Shown: positions 8,516-17,942, counted from the stretch's first letter. The stretch: 64,000 bases of DNA from Chloroflexota bacterium (GCA_013112685.1 JABFGC010000002.1:2118902-2182901); one strand, 5' to 3'. Notes: a model not told the origin generated them from the letters alone. Numbers and translations: made by a program.

Positions 8516-9400
8516 TTATCCAAACGCGGATTTTAATTCAGCGATGTGCGCCGGGGTGGTGCCGCAGCATCCGCCAACGATCTTGGCATCCCAATGCGCG
8601 GCGTGGGCGCAATAGGCTTTTGGGTTTTCGGCGTCGGTGTTCACCCAGCCCGCGGATTCATCGGCGTACCCAATATTGCCGTAGGCGATCAACGGAAAAT
8701 CCTTCCCGCAGGCGGCGCGCAGTTCTGCGAGCGGATTTTGCAGGGTCGGCGTCGGTCCGCAGTTGACGCCGATGGCGGCGATGCCAAGCGGCAGGAGTTC
8801 GCGCGCGGCATCGGTGAGCGACTCGCCCGAAAGGATGTTTCCATCTTTGTTGCAGACAAAACTCACAACGACCGGCGTACCGGTGATGACCGCCAGTTTC
8901 GCAATGATGACCGCCTCGCAAACGGTGTTGATGGTTTCGATGAGGATCAAATCCACACCGCACTCGACGAGGTGATGAACCCGCTCGGAGTGTTCCGCGC
9001 GAAGCGAATCATCGGGGGGAACGAGGTCGGGACGATAGCAATCCTCCAGCGTGGATATGGAGCCCGCGATAAAACGCCTCTTCTCCGACGGGACGGCTGA
9101 TACCGCGGCCCGAGCCGTTTCCACCGCCCGGCGGGTCAGTTCGAACGCGCGGTGGGCGTTTCCGCTTGGGGCGAGCGCGCGGTAATGCGTGCGGAACGTA
9201 TTCGTGGTGATGATGTCCGCGCCGGCGCGAAGGTAATCCTCGTGAATCTGCCGCAGGATGTTCGTATCGCGTTCGGTCATCAGCGCATTGGCAGACCAGA
9301 GCGGCAAGCCGGTATCCACGCCGCGGCGGTTGAGTTCGGTTCCGGTTGCGCCGTCGAGGATGAGTTTGTGAGATTGGGAGAGAGCGGAGAGGAAGGTCAT
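8516..9400 (-). CDS. Homocysteine S-methyltransferase family protein
   Basis: A 294-residue homocysteine-binding TIM barrel. DGATGTELNRRG opens the fold, and the zinc-binding cysteines are seen in GVNCGPTP and GGCCGTTP near the C terminus. Known members methylate homocysteine using S-methylmethionine, betaine or, within MetH, methyl-cobalamin. Stand-alone length suits an MmuM/BHMT-type enzyme. Its link with the MttB-like and folate genes 4 kb away is suggestive but they are on the other strand. The gap to the upstream acetyltransferase is entirely a period-7 repeat. Confidence 0.85.
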   Translation of the reverse strand: MTFLSALSQSHKLILDGATGTELNRRGVDTGLPLWSANALMTERDTNILRQIHEDYLRAGADIITTNTFRTHYRALAPSGNAHRAFELTRRAVETARAAVSAVPSEKRRFIAGSISTLEDCYRPDLVPPDDSLRAEHSERVHHLVECGVDLILIETINTVCEAVIIAKLAVITGTPVVVSFVCNKDGNILSGESLTDAARELLPLGIAAIGVNCGPTPTLQNPLAELRAACGKDFPLIAYGNIGYADESAGWVNTDAENPKAYCAHAAHWDAKIVGGCCGTTPAHIAELKSAFG

Positions 9401-9444
9401 CAGTTACCAGTGATCAGTGATCAGTTGTCAGTGATCAGTTGTCA
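9401..9444. repeat. Period-7 repeat (CAGTGAT/CAGTTGT)
   Basis: CAGTTAC, CAGTGAT, CAGTGAT, CAGTTGT, CAGTGAT, CAGTTGT, CAG in exact register. It begins at the base next to the homocysteine methyltransferase start and ends at the stop of the upstream acetyltransferase. Confidence 0.92.
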
Positions 9445-9866
9445 GCGGGCGGGGTTGAATTTTTCCATCCAGCGGGCGGGGTCATTGAGTTCAGTAAAGC
9501 CGAATTGACGATACAGCCCGTGCGCATCGCGGGTGATCAGGCACCAGCGGCGGAGTCCTGCAAATCAGGATGGGACAACATACATTCCATCATCCACTTG
9601 CCGAGGGCGCGTCCGCGATAATCTTCGTGGATGAAGACATCACACACGTACGCAAAAACCGCGCGGTCGGTCACCACGCGGGCAAAACCGACCTGCCGCT
9701 CTCCATCATACACCCCAAAGTTCAGCGAGTGTTGGATGGATTTCTCGATCACATCGCGCGGGCGCGTATCGGCCCAGTAGGCGCGGGAGAGGAAATCGGC
9801 AATCGCATCCAGGTCAAGCCGCGCGGGGTCGTCCGAAATGATAAAGTTGTCGCGTTTGTATTCCAT
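9442..9866 (-). CDS. GNAT family N-acetyltransferase, one frameshift
   Basis: The N-terminal 105 residues (from MEYKRDNFIISDD) contain the acetyl-CoA motif region VFIHEDYRGRALGKWMM. The frame breaks near 9560; the next frame continues DLQGLRRWCLITRDAHGLYRQFGF and ends PARWMEKFNPAR, the usual GNAT C terminus. The shift equals one missing base. Full length would be about 141 residues. Substrate unknown. It starts 8 bases after the histidine kinase stop and is probably in the same transcript. Confidence 0.8.
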
Positions 9867-9874
9867 TCACGGGA

Positions 9875-11429
9875 TTATAAACGAGCGGGCAGGGTCACGC
9901 TGAATTGACTGCCCTGTCCCGCGCCCGCGCTCGCCGCGCGCACCTCGCCCCCGTGCGCCTCCACTGCCGCCTTGACAATCGCCAGCCCCAGCCCGTTGCC
10001 CGCAATCTCCGAGACGTTGCGTCCGCGGTGGAAACGCTTGAAGAGGTCGGGCAGGTCGTCGGCGGGGATGCCAACGCCCGAATCGGACACTTCGATGGAA
10101 ACGGACTCTTCCGAAAGATGAGCGGAGACGCGAATTAAATCCCCCTGGCCGGGTAAATTTAAGCGCGTTTTCCAGCAAGTTCACGAAAACCTGGCGCAGC
10201 TGCATCTCGTTTGCCGCGACTTGAATGTCTTCATCGGACAGGTGAAATTCAAACGCGCGGTTGGTCTGTTCGGCGCGCGAAGCATATTGCTCGGCAAGTT
10301 TGCGCAGAAGGCGGGAGAGATTGACCGCCTCCTCGTTAGAATCGCCGCCTGCGGATTCGATGCGCGAGAGGTCCAGCAGGCTGTTCACCAACGCTTCAAG
10401 CCTTTGACCCTGCTCCTGGGCGTGAATCAGGTAGCGGGTCCAGTTTGAAGCGGATTTTTCCTCCCGCGCCAGTTCGAGGTTGGTTTGAAGCGCCGTCAGC
10501 GGGGTGTGCAGTTCGTGGGCGGCATCGGAAACAAAAGCACGCAGGGTCGCCACGGTATCTTCCACGCGCGCCGCCATTTCGTTGAACGAGCGGCTGAGTT
10601 GGCTGATTTCGTCGTCTCCAAGAAATTCAACACGTGCTGTCAAATCTCCTTGCGCCATTTGCGAAGTAATGTGGGTAAGATGTAAGAGCGGGTTGGTAAT
10701 ACGGTTGCTTACGAGCCAGCCCGCAAACACAGCAAATAGAACTGCAATCAGACACGCAACGAGCCAACCATCCATCACACGATCCAAAATTTCCGCGCCG
10801 TAGGCGGGACCATCCGATAAGATCACCGTGCCAATCGGGTTTCCCTGTTCATCAATAATGGTTTGCTCCACGTATTGCGAAGAACGGCGCATTGGTGCGT
10901 TCGTGTGCCGGTCGAAGAATCCATAAGTGATGAAATCGGCTGGAATGCCAACCTCCACAAGTTCGGGACTGACAAAAACCACGCTCCCCGGTTCGGCGGG
11001 TCGATCCGCAGGCGCCGCTTCAACAATCTGAAGTTCGATCTTTTCCCCCAGGTTTGGAGGATTGGCTGTGCCAAGCGGGAGTGTGAAAGGCTGAGCGCTG
11101 GTGAAATACACAACCTGCAAGTCGGCGGGAACTCCGGAATCTGCAAGAGTCTGTCCGGTTTCGTCCTCGATGCGCACTCGAGTCTGCAGGAAGAAAGACC
11201 AGTTTTTGGACTGGTCCTGGATGACTTGCGGAGGCACATCCTGAGCGATGAGTTGGGAAGCGATAAATGCGATCTGAGCGGCGCGGGTTTGAAGAATTTG
11301 CATCTCTTGCCGGTTGTAATATCCACGCAAGATGGTATACAAAACAAGCCCGAGTGAGCCTGCGGCAAGCAAAGCGATAAAAGCGTAACTTGCAGACAAC
11401 CGCCATCGAATGGACTTCCATTTCGTCAT
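9875..11429 (-). CDS. Membrane sensor histidine kinase of the MacAB-type operon, one frameshift
   Basis: Start chosen at MTKWKSIRW (11429), preceded by GGAGAG. TM1 is at about residues 10-35, followed by a ~170-residue periplasmic domain, TM2 (VACLIAVLFAVFAGWLV), HAMP, and the H-box SDAAHELHTPLTAL. The ATPase part starts ENALKFTRPG, then the frame breaks at GGGGG near 10147 (one extra base). The next frame continues DLIRVSAHLSEES, SDSGVGIPADDL and GNGLGLAIVKA. It probably phosphorylates the response regulator at the other end of the same gene set (15452-16147). Confidence 0.85.
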
Positions 11430-11536
11430 AGGACTCTCCGTTTCGGCTTCATAAGCAATCCTGGGCAATTTAGCCCGGCAGGACTGAAGGATACCAATAT
11501 TCGGGGAGCAAAGTATAACCTGCCCCCCGAATTTCC

Positions 11537-12085
11537 TTAGGGAACCTGGATCATAATAGGATTACTATAGAAAACCACTTCGGCAACCACCCGGTCACCG
11601 CTGCGTCGTCCCCAAACCGTCACCATGGATTGGCTGTTCAAATCGTCCAATGTGCCTTCGGTCACGGTTTGTTGAATGGTAGTCGAACCAATGGGTTGGG
11701 GGTCGCCTGGTTGAGTGATGTCTTTATAAAGAATCGTCTCGTTTGTGATAACGACCTCCACCTTTGGTCCACCAGACATATCCACGGGCGACCCGGCTGC
11801 AACACCTCCGCCACCAAAGCTTCCCATTTCCAGCGGCATGGATTGCACGACAATTGTTTTGTCATCACGGCTGATGAACAAGCCCGTCACTTCGGGGGGC
11901 AGGGTGGGGAGTTCCGGCGCTGGTATGACGTCTATTGTAAACGCCACCTGTTCCCCCGGACCCGCAATCCCCATTTGCGTCAATCCATTCACGCCGCTGT
12001 TTAGCAATCTTGCCCCGACGAAAGTCGCCGCTGCTACTGCCAATACCGTCAAGCCGCCAATAATGAGTATTTTCTTGCTTTGCAT
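11537..12085 (-). CDS. Hypothetical membrane-anchored protein of the export operon
   Basis: Start set at MQSKKILIIGG (12085), preceded by GGAGACACTC; an upstream in-frame extension is Lys-rich and unlikely. The 182-residue product has one N-terminal membrane helix (about 5-25), then a Pro-rich stretch (PAPELPTLPPEVTG) and a beta-rich domain ending in VVAEVVFYSNPIMIQVP. No family is recognised. It sits between the MacB-like permease and the histidine kinase, 61 bases after the permease, so it may be an accessory or ligand-sensing part of the system. Confidence 0.7.
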   Translation of the reverse strand: MQSKKILIIGGLTVLAVAAATFVGARLLNSGVNGLTQMGIAGPGEQVAFTIDVIPAPELPTLPPEVTGLFISRDDKTIVVQSMPLEMGSFGGGGVAAGSPVDMSGGPKVEVVITNETILYKDITQPGDPQPIGSTTIQQTVTEGTLDDLNSQSMVTVWGRRSGDRVVAEVVFYSNPIMIQVP

Positions 12086-12146
12086 TTTGAGTGTCTCCTT
12101 TTTTTTCTTCTTATTCGAAAAGGCGCAAGTTTCAAAGATTCCGCCT

Positions 12147-13439
12147 CTATTCGTAACGTAACGCCTCGATTGGGTCGAGACGGGAGGCATGCATGGCGGG
12201 AAATAACCCAAACGCCACACCCGTCAACAAAGCCACCCCGAACGCCAGCGGAATACTGCCAGGCAGCAGCAAGGCGACGCCGTTATTGAGGGAAGCCGCA
12301 ACCGGGATGGCGAGAATGCCCAACACAATCCCCGCCAGTCCGCCGCTGGCACTGATCAATACCGCTTCGAGCAGGAATTGCAGGACGATGTCCAGCGGTT
12401 CAGCCCCCACCGCCATACGGACTCCGATCTCGCGTGTCCGCTCGGTGACGCTGACCATCATCACGTTCATAATTCCGATTCCACCGACGATGAGCGATAC
12501 CAACGCCATTGCCGCTAACAGGATAGAAAAGGTGCGCGCCGCTTCCTGCTGTTGACCGAGGATGTCACTGCGTGTGGTCATATCGAAATCATCCTGAAAG
12601 TTTCCCTCCGCATCCTTCCCGACTTGATGACGCTCACGCAAGTAGGTTGCGATTTGCCCCCTGGCATCTTCAATCCGATTTGCATCAACAATATGGGCGG
12701 TCATATATACAGAAGGTTCCTCCTCGAAAAGCTGCTGGATCATGGTACTGATCGGCATGAGGAGGGCTTTATTCGGATCGGACTGATACCGGTTTTCAAG
12801 GTCGGTGTTCACCAGTTCCGCCAGCACACCAATGACCGTACAACGAGTGCGATTCACCCAAATGACCTGTCCCACCGGTTCATCCCCTGCAAAGAGATCC
12901 AATGCGGTTTGATATCCCAGCACACATACCGACACGCCCGCATAAACTTCGTCCAAAGTAAAAAAACGCCCGCTGCCCACGAATGCCCCCTCTGTCAAAG
13001 GCGATTTCCCATCCCAAGTCACAGGTTGAACAGATCCACTCGATACCAATCCCTTCAATCCATCGGCAGTGACGCCGTTGGCGTTGATCTCAATCGAGTT
13101 TCGCCCGTAACGCGCTTTCACGCTCTTCGATACGGACATCTCCACCCGTTCTACAAGCGGAGCATTTGACGCCATATCCAGTCCTTCCAGGTAGGTCAGT
13201 TTTTTCCCAACCGGTTCAAATTTGCCATCCTGTATTTCAAACCGCTGGCCGATCTGGATTTGGTTTGCCCCAAGTGTTTTGAATGTGGCATCCACCGCGG
13301 CGCGCGCGCCGTTTCCAAGCGCCAGCATGGCAATCACTGAGGCAACCCCAATGACCACACCCAGCATGGTCAGGGCGGCGCGGAATTTATTTGCCGACAC
13401 ACTGCGCGTCGCAGTCCGAAGAAGTTCAACCAGCGACAT
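12147..13439 (-). CDS. macB: MacB/FtsX-type ABC transporter permease
   Basis: A 430-residue permease with TM1 at residues 20-45 (ALTMLGVVIGVASVIAMLALGNGA), a ~230-residue extracytoplasmic MacB_PCD domain, and three C-terminal TM segments of FtsX type (VGGIGIMNVMMVSVTERTREIGVRMA). Such proteins are mechanotransmission transporters exporting peptides, lipids or drugs. ATPase and permease are separate genes here, unlike Escherichia coli MacB, where they are fused. Start follows the ATPase stop by 6 bases. Confidence 0.9.
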   Translation of the reverse strand: MSLVELLRTATRSVSANKFRAALTMLGVVIGVASVIAMLALGNGARAAVDATFKTLGANQIQIGQRFEIQDGKFEPVGKKLTYLEGLDMASNAPLVERVEMSVSKSVKARYGRNSIEINANGVTADGLKGLVSSGSVQPVTWDGKSPLTEGAFVGSGRFFTLDEVYAGVSVCVLGYQTALDLFAGDEPVGQVIWVNRTRCTVIGVLAELVNTDLENRYQSDPNKALLMPISTMIQQLFEEEPSVYMTAHIVDANRIEDARGQIATYLRERHQVGKDAEGNFQDDFDMTTRSDILGQQQEAARTFSILLAAMALVSLIVGGIGIMNVMMVSVTERTREIGVRMAVGAEPLDIVLQFLLEAVLISASGGLAGIVLGILAIPVAASLNNGVALLLPGSIPLAFGVALLTGVAFGLFPAMHASRLDPIEALRYE

Positions 13440-13445
13440 GAAACC

Positions 13446-14129
13446 TCAATTCTCTGAAAGAACGCCGTCACGCATGGTACAGATTCGATTCGCGTAACCG
13501 GCGATGGAGGTGTCATGAGTAACCATGACTATGGTGCTGCCATCCTGATGCAGTTCCCTCAAAAGCCGCATGATCTCCTCCCCGCGCCTGCTGTCCAAAT
13601 TCCCGGTCGGTTCGTCCGCAAGGATGACAGCCGGGTTTGTGATCAAAGCGCGGGCGATGGTAACACGCTGCCTTTCCCCGCCGGATAATTTCATGGGGTA
13701 GTGATCCAGCCGGTGGTTCAGTCCGACGCGGGCAAGGGCTTCCTTGGCTCGTTGTCGCTGTTCTTCCTGGCTGTAATTCCCGTTTTGATAGGAAAGAGGC
13801 AAGGCAACATTTTCCCAGGCGGATAAACGCGGTAACAGGTTGAAATTTTGAAAGATGAATCCAATCCGTTTGCCGCGCAAAGCGGAAAGTTCGTTCTGTG
13901 TCAGCGTGAAAACCGCTAGTCCCTCCAGCCAGTACTCGCCGGAGGTGGCGCGATCCAGCAAGCCCAGCAAACCCAACAAGGTGGATTTGCCGCTGCCGGA
14001 TGCGCCCATCAATGCAACAAATTCTCCCTGACGAACGCTGAAGTTTGTTTCCCGCAAAACCGGCAGGACCTGATCCCCGACCTGGTAATTGCGCGTTAAA
14101 TTCACGGTGTAGATGATCGTTCTTCTCAT
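13446..14129 (-). CDS. MacB/LolD-type ABC transporter ATP-binding protein
   Basis: Walker A GASGSGKST, Q-loop FQNFNLLPRL, signature LSGGERQRVTIARA, Walker B VILADEPTGNLD and H-loop THD are all intact. The ATG at 14129 overlaps the upstream membrane-fusion gene stop by 4 bases, so this start is preferred to the longer reading frame. It powers the permease encoded just downstream. Confidence 0.92.
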   Translation of the reverse strand: MRRTIIYTVNLTRNYQVGDQVLPVLRETNFSVRQGEFVALMGASGSGKSTLLGLLGLLDRATSGEYWLEGLAVFTLTQNELSALRGKRIGFIFQNFNLLPRLSAWENVALPLSYQNGNYSQEEQRQRAKEALARVGLNHRLDHYPMKLSGGERQRVTIARALITNPAVILADEPTGNLDSRRGEEIMRLLRELHQDGSTIVMVTHDTSIAGYANRICTMRDGVLSEN

Positions 14130-15310
14130 TGGACAACCACCTGATCGCCTTCCTGCAAGCCGGAAAGGATTTCCACGTTCGCGTCGCCGCGCAAGCCGAG
14201 AAACACCCGCCGTTCTTCCATTGTGATTCCGTTCCATACCTCGACAACAGCAACATCCCCACCGGAAGCGCGAACCACCGCGCGGGGCAGGCACAATGCA
14301 TTTTCACGTTCTTCAATGGTGATGGCAGAGTCCGAAGTCATACCGTCCGCCAAACCTTCGGGAACTTCATCCAGCGTAATGAAAACGGCATACAAGGGTC
14401 GGTCGCCCTCCAGGCGGTTGGGAATGATGCGGGAAACCTTTCCCGTTGCAACGACATCGGGACGCGCATCAAAATAAATTTCAACTTCCTGTTCAACCGT
14501 CACCAATGGAAAATCTTCCTCGGTGACGGTTGCCTTGACCTCCAATGCCTTCGGGTCACCGATCTTGAACAAGGTTGTCTCTGCATTTATGGTGATACCG
14601 GTCTCCGCCGTGGTTTCCAGCACGATGCCGTCAAAAGGCGCGCGGATTTCAAGGCTTTCCAGTACCGCCCTGGCAGCATCCAACTTCGCCTGCGCAAGCG
14701 CAAGATCGGAATCTGCTGCGGCAAAATCCGCCTCCGTGGGCTTGCTCATATACCATTTGAGTTTGGTTTCTTCTTCCTGAAGTTCTTTTTGTGTGGCGGC
14801 AATTGCATCCAGAATTTGAGCTTTGGCTTCGGGTCCGACCGCTGTTTGAAACGAATCCTGCAAAAACGACAATTTTTGCCTCAACTGCTTGACCGTGTTT
14901 TTTTGTTGTTTTATATACTCATCCGTTGCGCGTGGATAATCCAACGATGTGCGTTTTTTCTGCGCGGCATTAAACTCCTCTTGCGCCTCGATCATTTTCA
15001 ATTGCGCCTCGGATTTTGCAACCGAATCCAAATCCGCCAGTATTTGCCCTGCCCGCACCGCTTCCCCTGCACGGACATGGACTTGAGTCAATTTTCCGGT
15101 AACCGGCATGTTGACATTTTCCATGCCCACGTTGACAAGGTTTCCCGGTGCGGTAACAGTGAGTTGAACGTCGCAGCGGTTCACACTCACGGTTTGAGGC
15201 GCAGGTGTAGGTTCGGGTTTTTCGGCGGTTGAAAATCCCAAATACCCGGCGGCGGAAACAATCAGAATGCCTGCCACGATAAAGAAAGAGACAGTACGCT
15301 TATCCATCAA
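14126..15310 (-). CDS. macA: MacA/HlyD-type periplasmic adaptor (membrane fusion protein)
   Basis: A 394-residue protein with an N-terminal membrane anchor (residues 8-25), a lipoyl/barrel-sandwich half (GKLTQVHVRAGEAVRAGQILADLD), a long coiled-coil hairpin (about residues 75-180) and beta-barrel parts (APFDGIVLETTAETG). It links the inner-membrane ABC pump to export. It is the first structural gene after the response regulator, with a 141-base gap holding an inverted repeat. Confidence 0.88.
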   Translation of the reverse strand: MMDKRTVSFFIVAGILIVSAAGYLGFSTAEKPEPTPAPQTVSVNRCDVQLTVTAPGNLVNVGMENVNMPVTGKLTQVHVRAGEAVRAGQILADLDSVAKSEAQLKMIEAQEEFNAAQKKRTSLDYPRATDEYIKQQKNTVKQLRQKLSFLQDSFQTAVGPEAKAQILDAIAATQKELQEEETKLKWYMSKPTEADFAAADSDLALAQAKLDAARAVLESLEIRAPFDGIVLETTAETGITINAETTLFKIGDPKALEVKATVTEEDFPLVTVEQEVEIYFDARPDVVATGKVSRIIPNRLEGDRPLYAVFITLDEVPEGLADGMTSDSAITIEERENALCLPRAVVRASGGDVAVVEVWNGITMEERRVFLGLRGDANVEILSGLQEGDQVVVQ

Positions 15311-15325
15311 AATACTCCAAAAAAA

Positions 15326-15354
15326 TTACAGACAAGGGTTTGCTTTGTCTGTAA
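15326..15354. promoter_or_regulatory. Inverted repeat upstream of the membrane fusion gene
   Basis: TTACAGACAA (15326-15335) and TTGTCTGTAA (15345-15354) are perfect inverted arms separated by 9 bases, 16 bases before the adaptor gene start. It could be an operator or leader hairpin. A pair of near-direct GATTGAGATGAGATTAAG words follows upstream, resembling an OmpR-type tandem site (inference). Confidence 0.5.
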
Positions 15355-15451
15355 GTCTAGTCAAGCGGGATTTCAATGGGATTGAGATGAGATTAAGATT
15401 TCGTAATCCCCCCCTTTTCTATCTTCCCTAAAAACATTGGAGCGGGTAAAT

Positions 15452-16147
15452 TCAGCCCACCAACCGATAACCGATGCCGGGCACGGTCAAGATGATGGAA
15501 GGTTCCTCGGGCTTCCATTCGATCTTCTCGCGCAGGCGGCGAATATGTACATTGACAGTTTTTTCGCTTTCGAGATCGGGCGCGAATCCCCACACCGCCT
15601 CCACGATCTGCGCACGGGAAACCGCCCGCCCACGATGACGCGCGAGATAACTCAACAAACGGAACTCGGTGGGCGTCAGCGCGATGGCAGAATCCCCGCG
15701 TCGCACCTGACCGGTAGCCTGGCCCAGCACCAGGCCCGCCACCACTACTGACGACAGATCCGCAGATGCGTAGTCCCCGTAGGCGCGCCGGATCTGGGCG
15801 CGCACTCGAGAGACCAACTCGCGCAGGCTGAACGGCTTGGTGACGTAATCATCCGCGCCCATCTCCAAGCCGATGATCTTGTCCAGTTCCTCGTGCTGGG
15901 CCGTGAGCATCACCACCGGTTGTTTGATTCCCAGGTTGCGCATCCGGCGGCAAACATCAAAGCCTGACCCGTCCGGCAGGCGGATGTCCAGCACGATCAG
16001 ATGCGGCGAATGTTTCCTCGCAAACTCCACGCCGCTTTCACCCGTGGTGCAGAGATGCGGCTCGAAACCATGCGCGCGGAATCCGTCCATCAGGCTTTGC
16101 CCGATGGCGGGGTCGTCTTCGATGATCAGAATTCTTTGATTGGTCAT
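15452..16147 (-). CDS. OmpR/PhoB-family response regulator
   Basis: A 231-residue two-domain regulator. The receiver has acidic EDD near the start, the phosphoacceptor Asp in LIVLDIRLPDG, Thr in VVMLTA and Lys in DDYVTKPF. The winged helix (TPTEFRLLSYLARHRGRAVSR to VPGIGYRLVG) is complete. It lies upstream of and co-directional with the MacAB-like operon that ends in a histidine kinase, so it likely controls that operon. Confidence 0.93.
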   Translation of the reverse strand: MTNQRILIIEDDPAIGQSLMDGFRAHGFEPHLCTTGESGVEFARKHSPHLIVLDIRLPDGSGFDVCRRMRNLGIKQPVVMLTAQHEELDKIIGLEMGADDYVTKPFSLRELVSRVRAQIRRAYGDYASADLSSVVVAGLVLGQATGQVRRGDSAIALTPTEFRLLSYLARHRGRAVSRAQIVEAVWGFAPDLESEKTVNVHIRRLREKIEWKPEEPSIILTVPGIGYRLVG

Positions 16148-16279
16148 GGATCAACAAACCTGCCAATGCAGTGGCGCAATTTTACAACATTCCAATGCAA
16201 CGTTGCCCGCCGTGTCTTGGATCAAATCAATCTAAAGGATATTTGGCGGTAAGCGCAGGAAATCCCCTACATCTGGCGC

Positions 16280-16308
16280 TTGACAATTTAGAACGCATGT
16301 TCTAATAT
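16280..16308 (+). promoter_or_regulatory. Sigma-A-type promoter with an embedded LexA-like (GAAC-N4-GTTC) operator
   Basis: -35 TTGACA (16280-16285), exact 17-base spacer, -10 TAATAT (16303-16308). A perfect inverted repeat TTAGAAC-gcat-GTTCTAA (16288-16305) lies in the spacer and reaches into the -10. Its core fits the Gram-positive SOS box GAAC-RNRY-GTTC. The next gene is a VOC-family protein 37 bases on. Confidence 0.75.
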
Positions 16309-16344
16309 TGCCGCTGTTATCAAATCAAACCAAAGGAGACAAGT

Positions 16345-16737
16345 ATGTCAACAAGAAATATCGTGCACGTCGAAATTCCCGCCGCGAACATGGAAGCAAC
16401 CAGCAAGTTCTACCAGAAGTTGTTTGACTGGAAGACGCTCCACATCCCGGAGATGAATTACACCCTCTGGGATAATGGCAACGGTTCCGCCGGAGGTTTC
16501 CCGGCTGTGTCGGATCAAAATCCCGCCGGTCAGGTCATTGTCTATATTGACAGCAAGGACATTGACGCCGATCTCAAGAAGGTGGAGAAACTGGGCGGAA
16601 AGGTTTTGATGCCGAAGACCGAAATTCCGCAAACGGGATGGTTCGGCATCTTCCAGGACCCAACCGGGAACGTGATCGGGCTTTATACGAACATGGGTGA
16701 ACAACCCAGCAAACACCGCAAGAAATTGGCTGGATAA
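16345..16737 (+). CDS. VOC family protein (glyoxalase/bleomycin-resistance fold)
   Basis: A 130-residue protein with two beta-alpha-beta-beta-beta units: IVHVEIPAANMEATSKFYQKLFDW and VIVYIDSKDIDADLKKVEKLGGKV...GWFGIFQDPTGNVIGLY. This is the glyoxalase-like subfamily common in actinobacteria and Chloroflexota. The usual metal ligands are not all obvious and the function is unknown. AAAGGAG lies before the ATG. The LexA-like promoter suggests damage-inducible expression. Confidence 0.85.
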   Translation: MSTRNIVHVEIPAANMEATSKFYQKLFDWKTLHIPEMNYTLWDNGNGSAGGFPAVSDQNPAGQVIVYIDSKDIDADLKKVEKLGGKVLMPKTEIPQTGWFGIFQDPTGNVIGLYTNMGEQPSKHRKKLAG

Positions 16738-16794
16738 GGCTCCTGTGCGAGGAACATTTCACATTAAACTTCAGATGCCCCAATGTACAACCGA

Positions 16795-17451
16795 ATGAAC
16801 AAATATCCCTTGCTAGTCGTTGCCTTTGCCTTCGTTTTGTCATGCGGACAAATCAAAGAGGCAGACACCCCTCAAATCCTCCCCGCAGAGACGATCCAGT
16901 CAAGCGACAATCCCCACATCCTTCCCGCTGGGACAATCCAACCAACGGACATCCCCCCTCTTACGCCATCGGTGATTGTCCCCAGCGCGACAACAGCCAG
17001 CCAGGACAATCGCTCTAAGTATCTTGGCTTGACCTATCCGCCCTACCCCGAAGAAATCTCGGAACTCCTCGGCTTGCTCATTTCAGGCACGGATGATTAC
17101 GGCTTGTTCCTCGTGACCAACGGCGTTCAAAAAATGCTCTGGCTAAGCCAGATCACCGGCTACAAAGCCGACGGTTCGCCAAGTTGGAACGTGAAAGACG
17201 TAGTAAATGTATCCGATACAGGGTCCAGTAATGCAATCCTAGTGCCAAATGATTGCTGGTTGAACGGACAAATGGATCCTGCGATCGTCGTCACCGGCAG
17301 CCTGGACGAGGAAACCCTTGCAGCAGGAACCCTGACTGGCGGTAAAATCCTCATGGCATGGAGAGCGAATACGGCTTCGGGTCTTTTCGAGCCAATGGAC
17401 ACTGCGGGCATCGAGTGTCCGCTCGAGAGTGCGGTCCGTTTAAACGATTAA
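16795..17451 (+). CDS. Hypothetical lipoprotein
   Basis: Starting at MNKYPLLVV (16795), or 4 residues upstream, the product has a signal peptide ending FVLSCGQ (lipobox), a Pro/Thr-rich linker with three repeats of the form PQILPAETIQ, PHILPAGTIQ, PLTPSV, then a ~140-residue globular domain with YGLFLVTNGVQKMLWLSQITG. No family is recognised. It is probably surface-anchored. Confidence 0.7.
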   Translation: MNKYPLLVVAFAFVLSCGQIKEADTPQILPAETIQSSDNPHILPAGTIQPTDIPPLTPSVIVPSATTASQDNRSKYLGLTYPPYPEEISELLGLLISGTDDYGLFLVTNGVQKMLWLSQITGYKADGSPSWNVKDVVNVSDTGSSNAILVPNDCWLNGQMDPAIVVTGSLDEETLAAGTLTGGKILMAWRANTASGLFEPMDTAGIECPLESAVRLND

Positions 17452-17466
17452 TCCATTGATATTCAG

Positions 17467-17498
17467 CGTCCCGAAGGCTTATCCATGCCTTCGGGACG
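17467..17498 (+). terminator. Strong intergenic hairpin, possible terminator
   Basis: CGTCCCGAAGGC (17467-17478) and GCCTTCGGGACG (17487-17498) form a perfect 12-bp stem with an 8-base loop, 15 bases after the lipoprotein stop. There is no T tract, so it may act as a 3'-end stabiliser. Confidence 0.6.
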
Positions 17499-17543
17499 TG
17501 CAGTGTCTGGCAAACGATATACTTTATCAATAAAGGAGAAAGA

Positions 17544-17942
17544 ATGGACAGGAAACCTGCATTGGAATCAAAACTTGTGGAAGAGTTCGTAGGCAATGCG
17601 CACGGCGATTTTGCCCGCGTGAAGGAATTGCTTGAACAGGAACCTGCGCTGGTCAACGCCGCCTGGGATTGGGGCGGCGGCGACTTCGAGACCGCGCTTG
17701 GAGCCGCATCGCACATGGGTAACAGGCAAATCGCCAACTTCCTGCTCGAACATGGCGCGCGGTTGGATATTTTTGCCGCCGCCATGCTTGGCGATCTGGA
17801 AGTGGTGAAGGCGGCGCTTACGGTTTATCCTAATGCGGTCAATGTCCCCGGTCCGCATGGCATCCCGCTCATTGCACATGCGGAAGTCGGCGGAGAAGAG
17901 GCAAAAGCGGTCCTGGACTATCTAAAATCATTCAAGGGCTGA
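17544..17942 (+). CDS. Ankyrin-repeat protein
   Basis: A 132-residue protein with about three ankyrin units: GDFARVKELLEQEPALVNA, TALGAASHMGNRQIANFLLEHGARLD and AAMLGDLEVVKAALTVYP. Ankyrin repeats mediate protein binding; there is no catalytic domain. AAAGGAG precedes the ATG. A SRPBCC gene follows after 14 bases and is probably co-transcribed. Confidence 0.8.
   Translation: MDRKPALESKLVEEFVGNAHGDFARVKELLEQEPALVNAAWDWGGGDFETALGAASHMGNRQIANFLLEHGARLDIFAAAMLGDLEVVKAALTVYPNAVNVPGPHGIPLIAHAEVGGEEAKAVLDYLKSFKG

Noticed and set aside
14129..15232. 367-codon plus-strand open frame opposite the MacA-like gene
   Set aside because: Low-complexity Phe/Leu/Arg-rich shadow; the minus strand encodes the adaptor.
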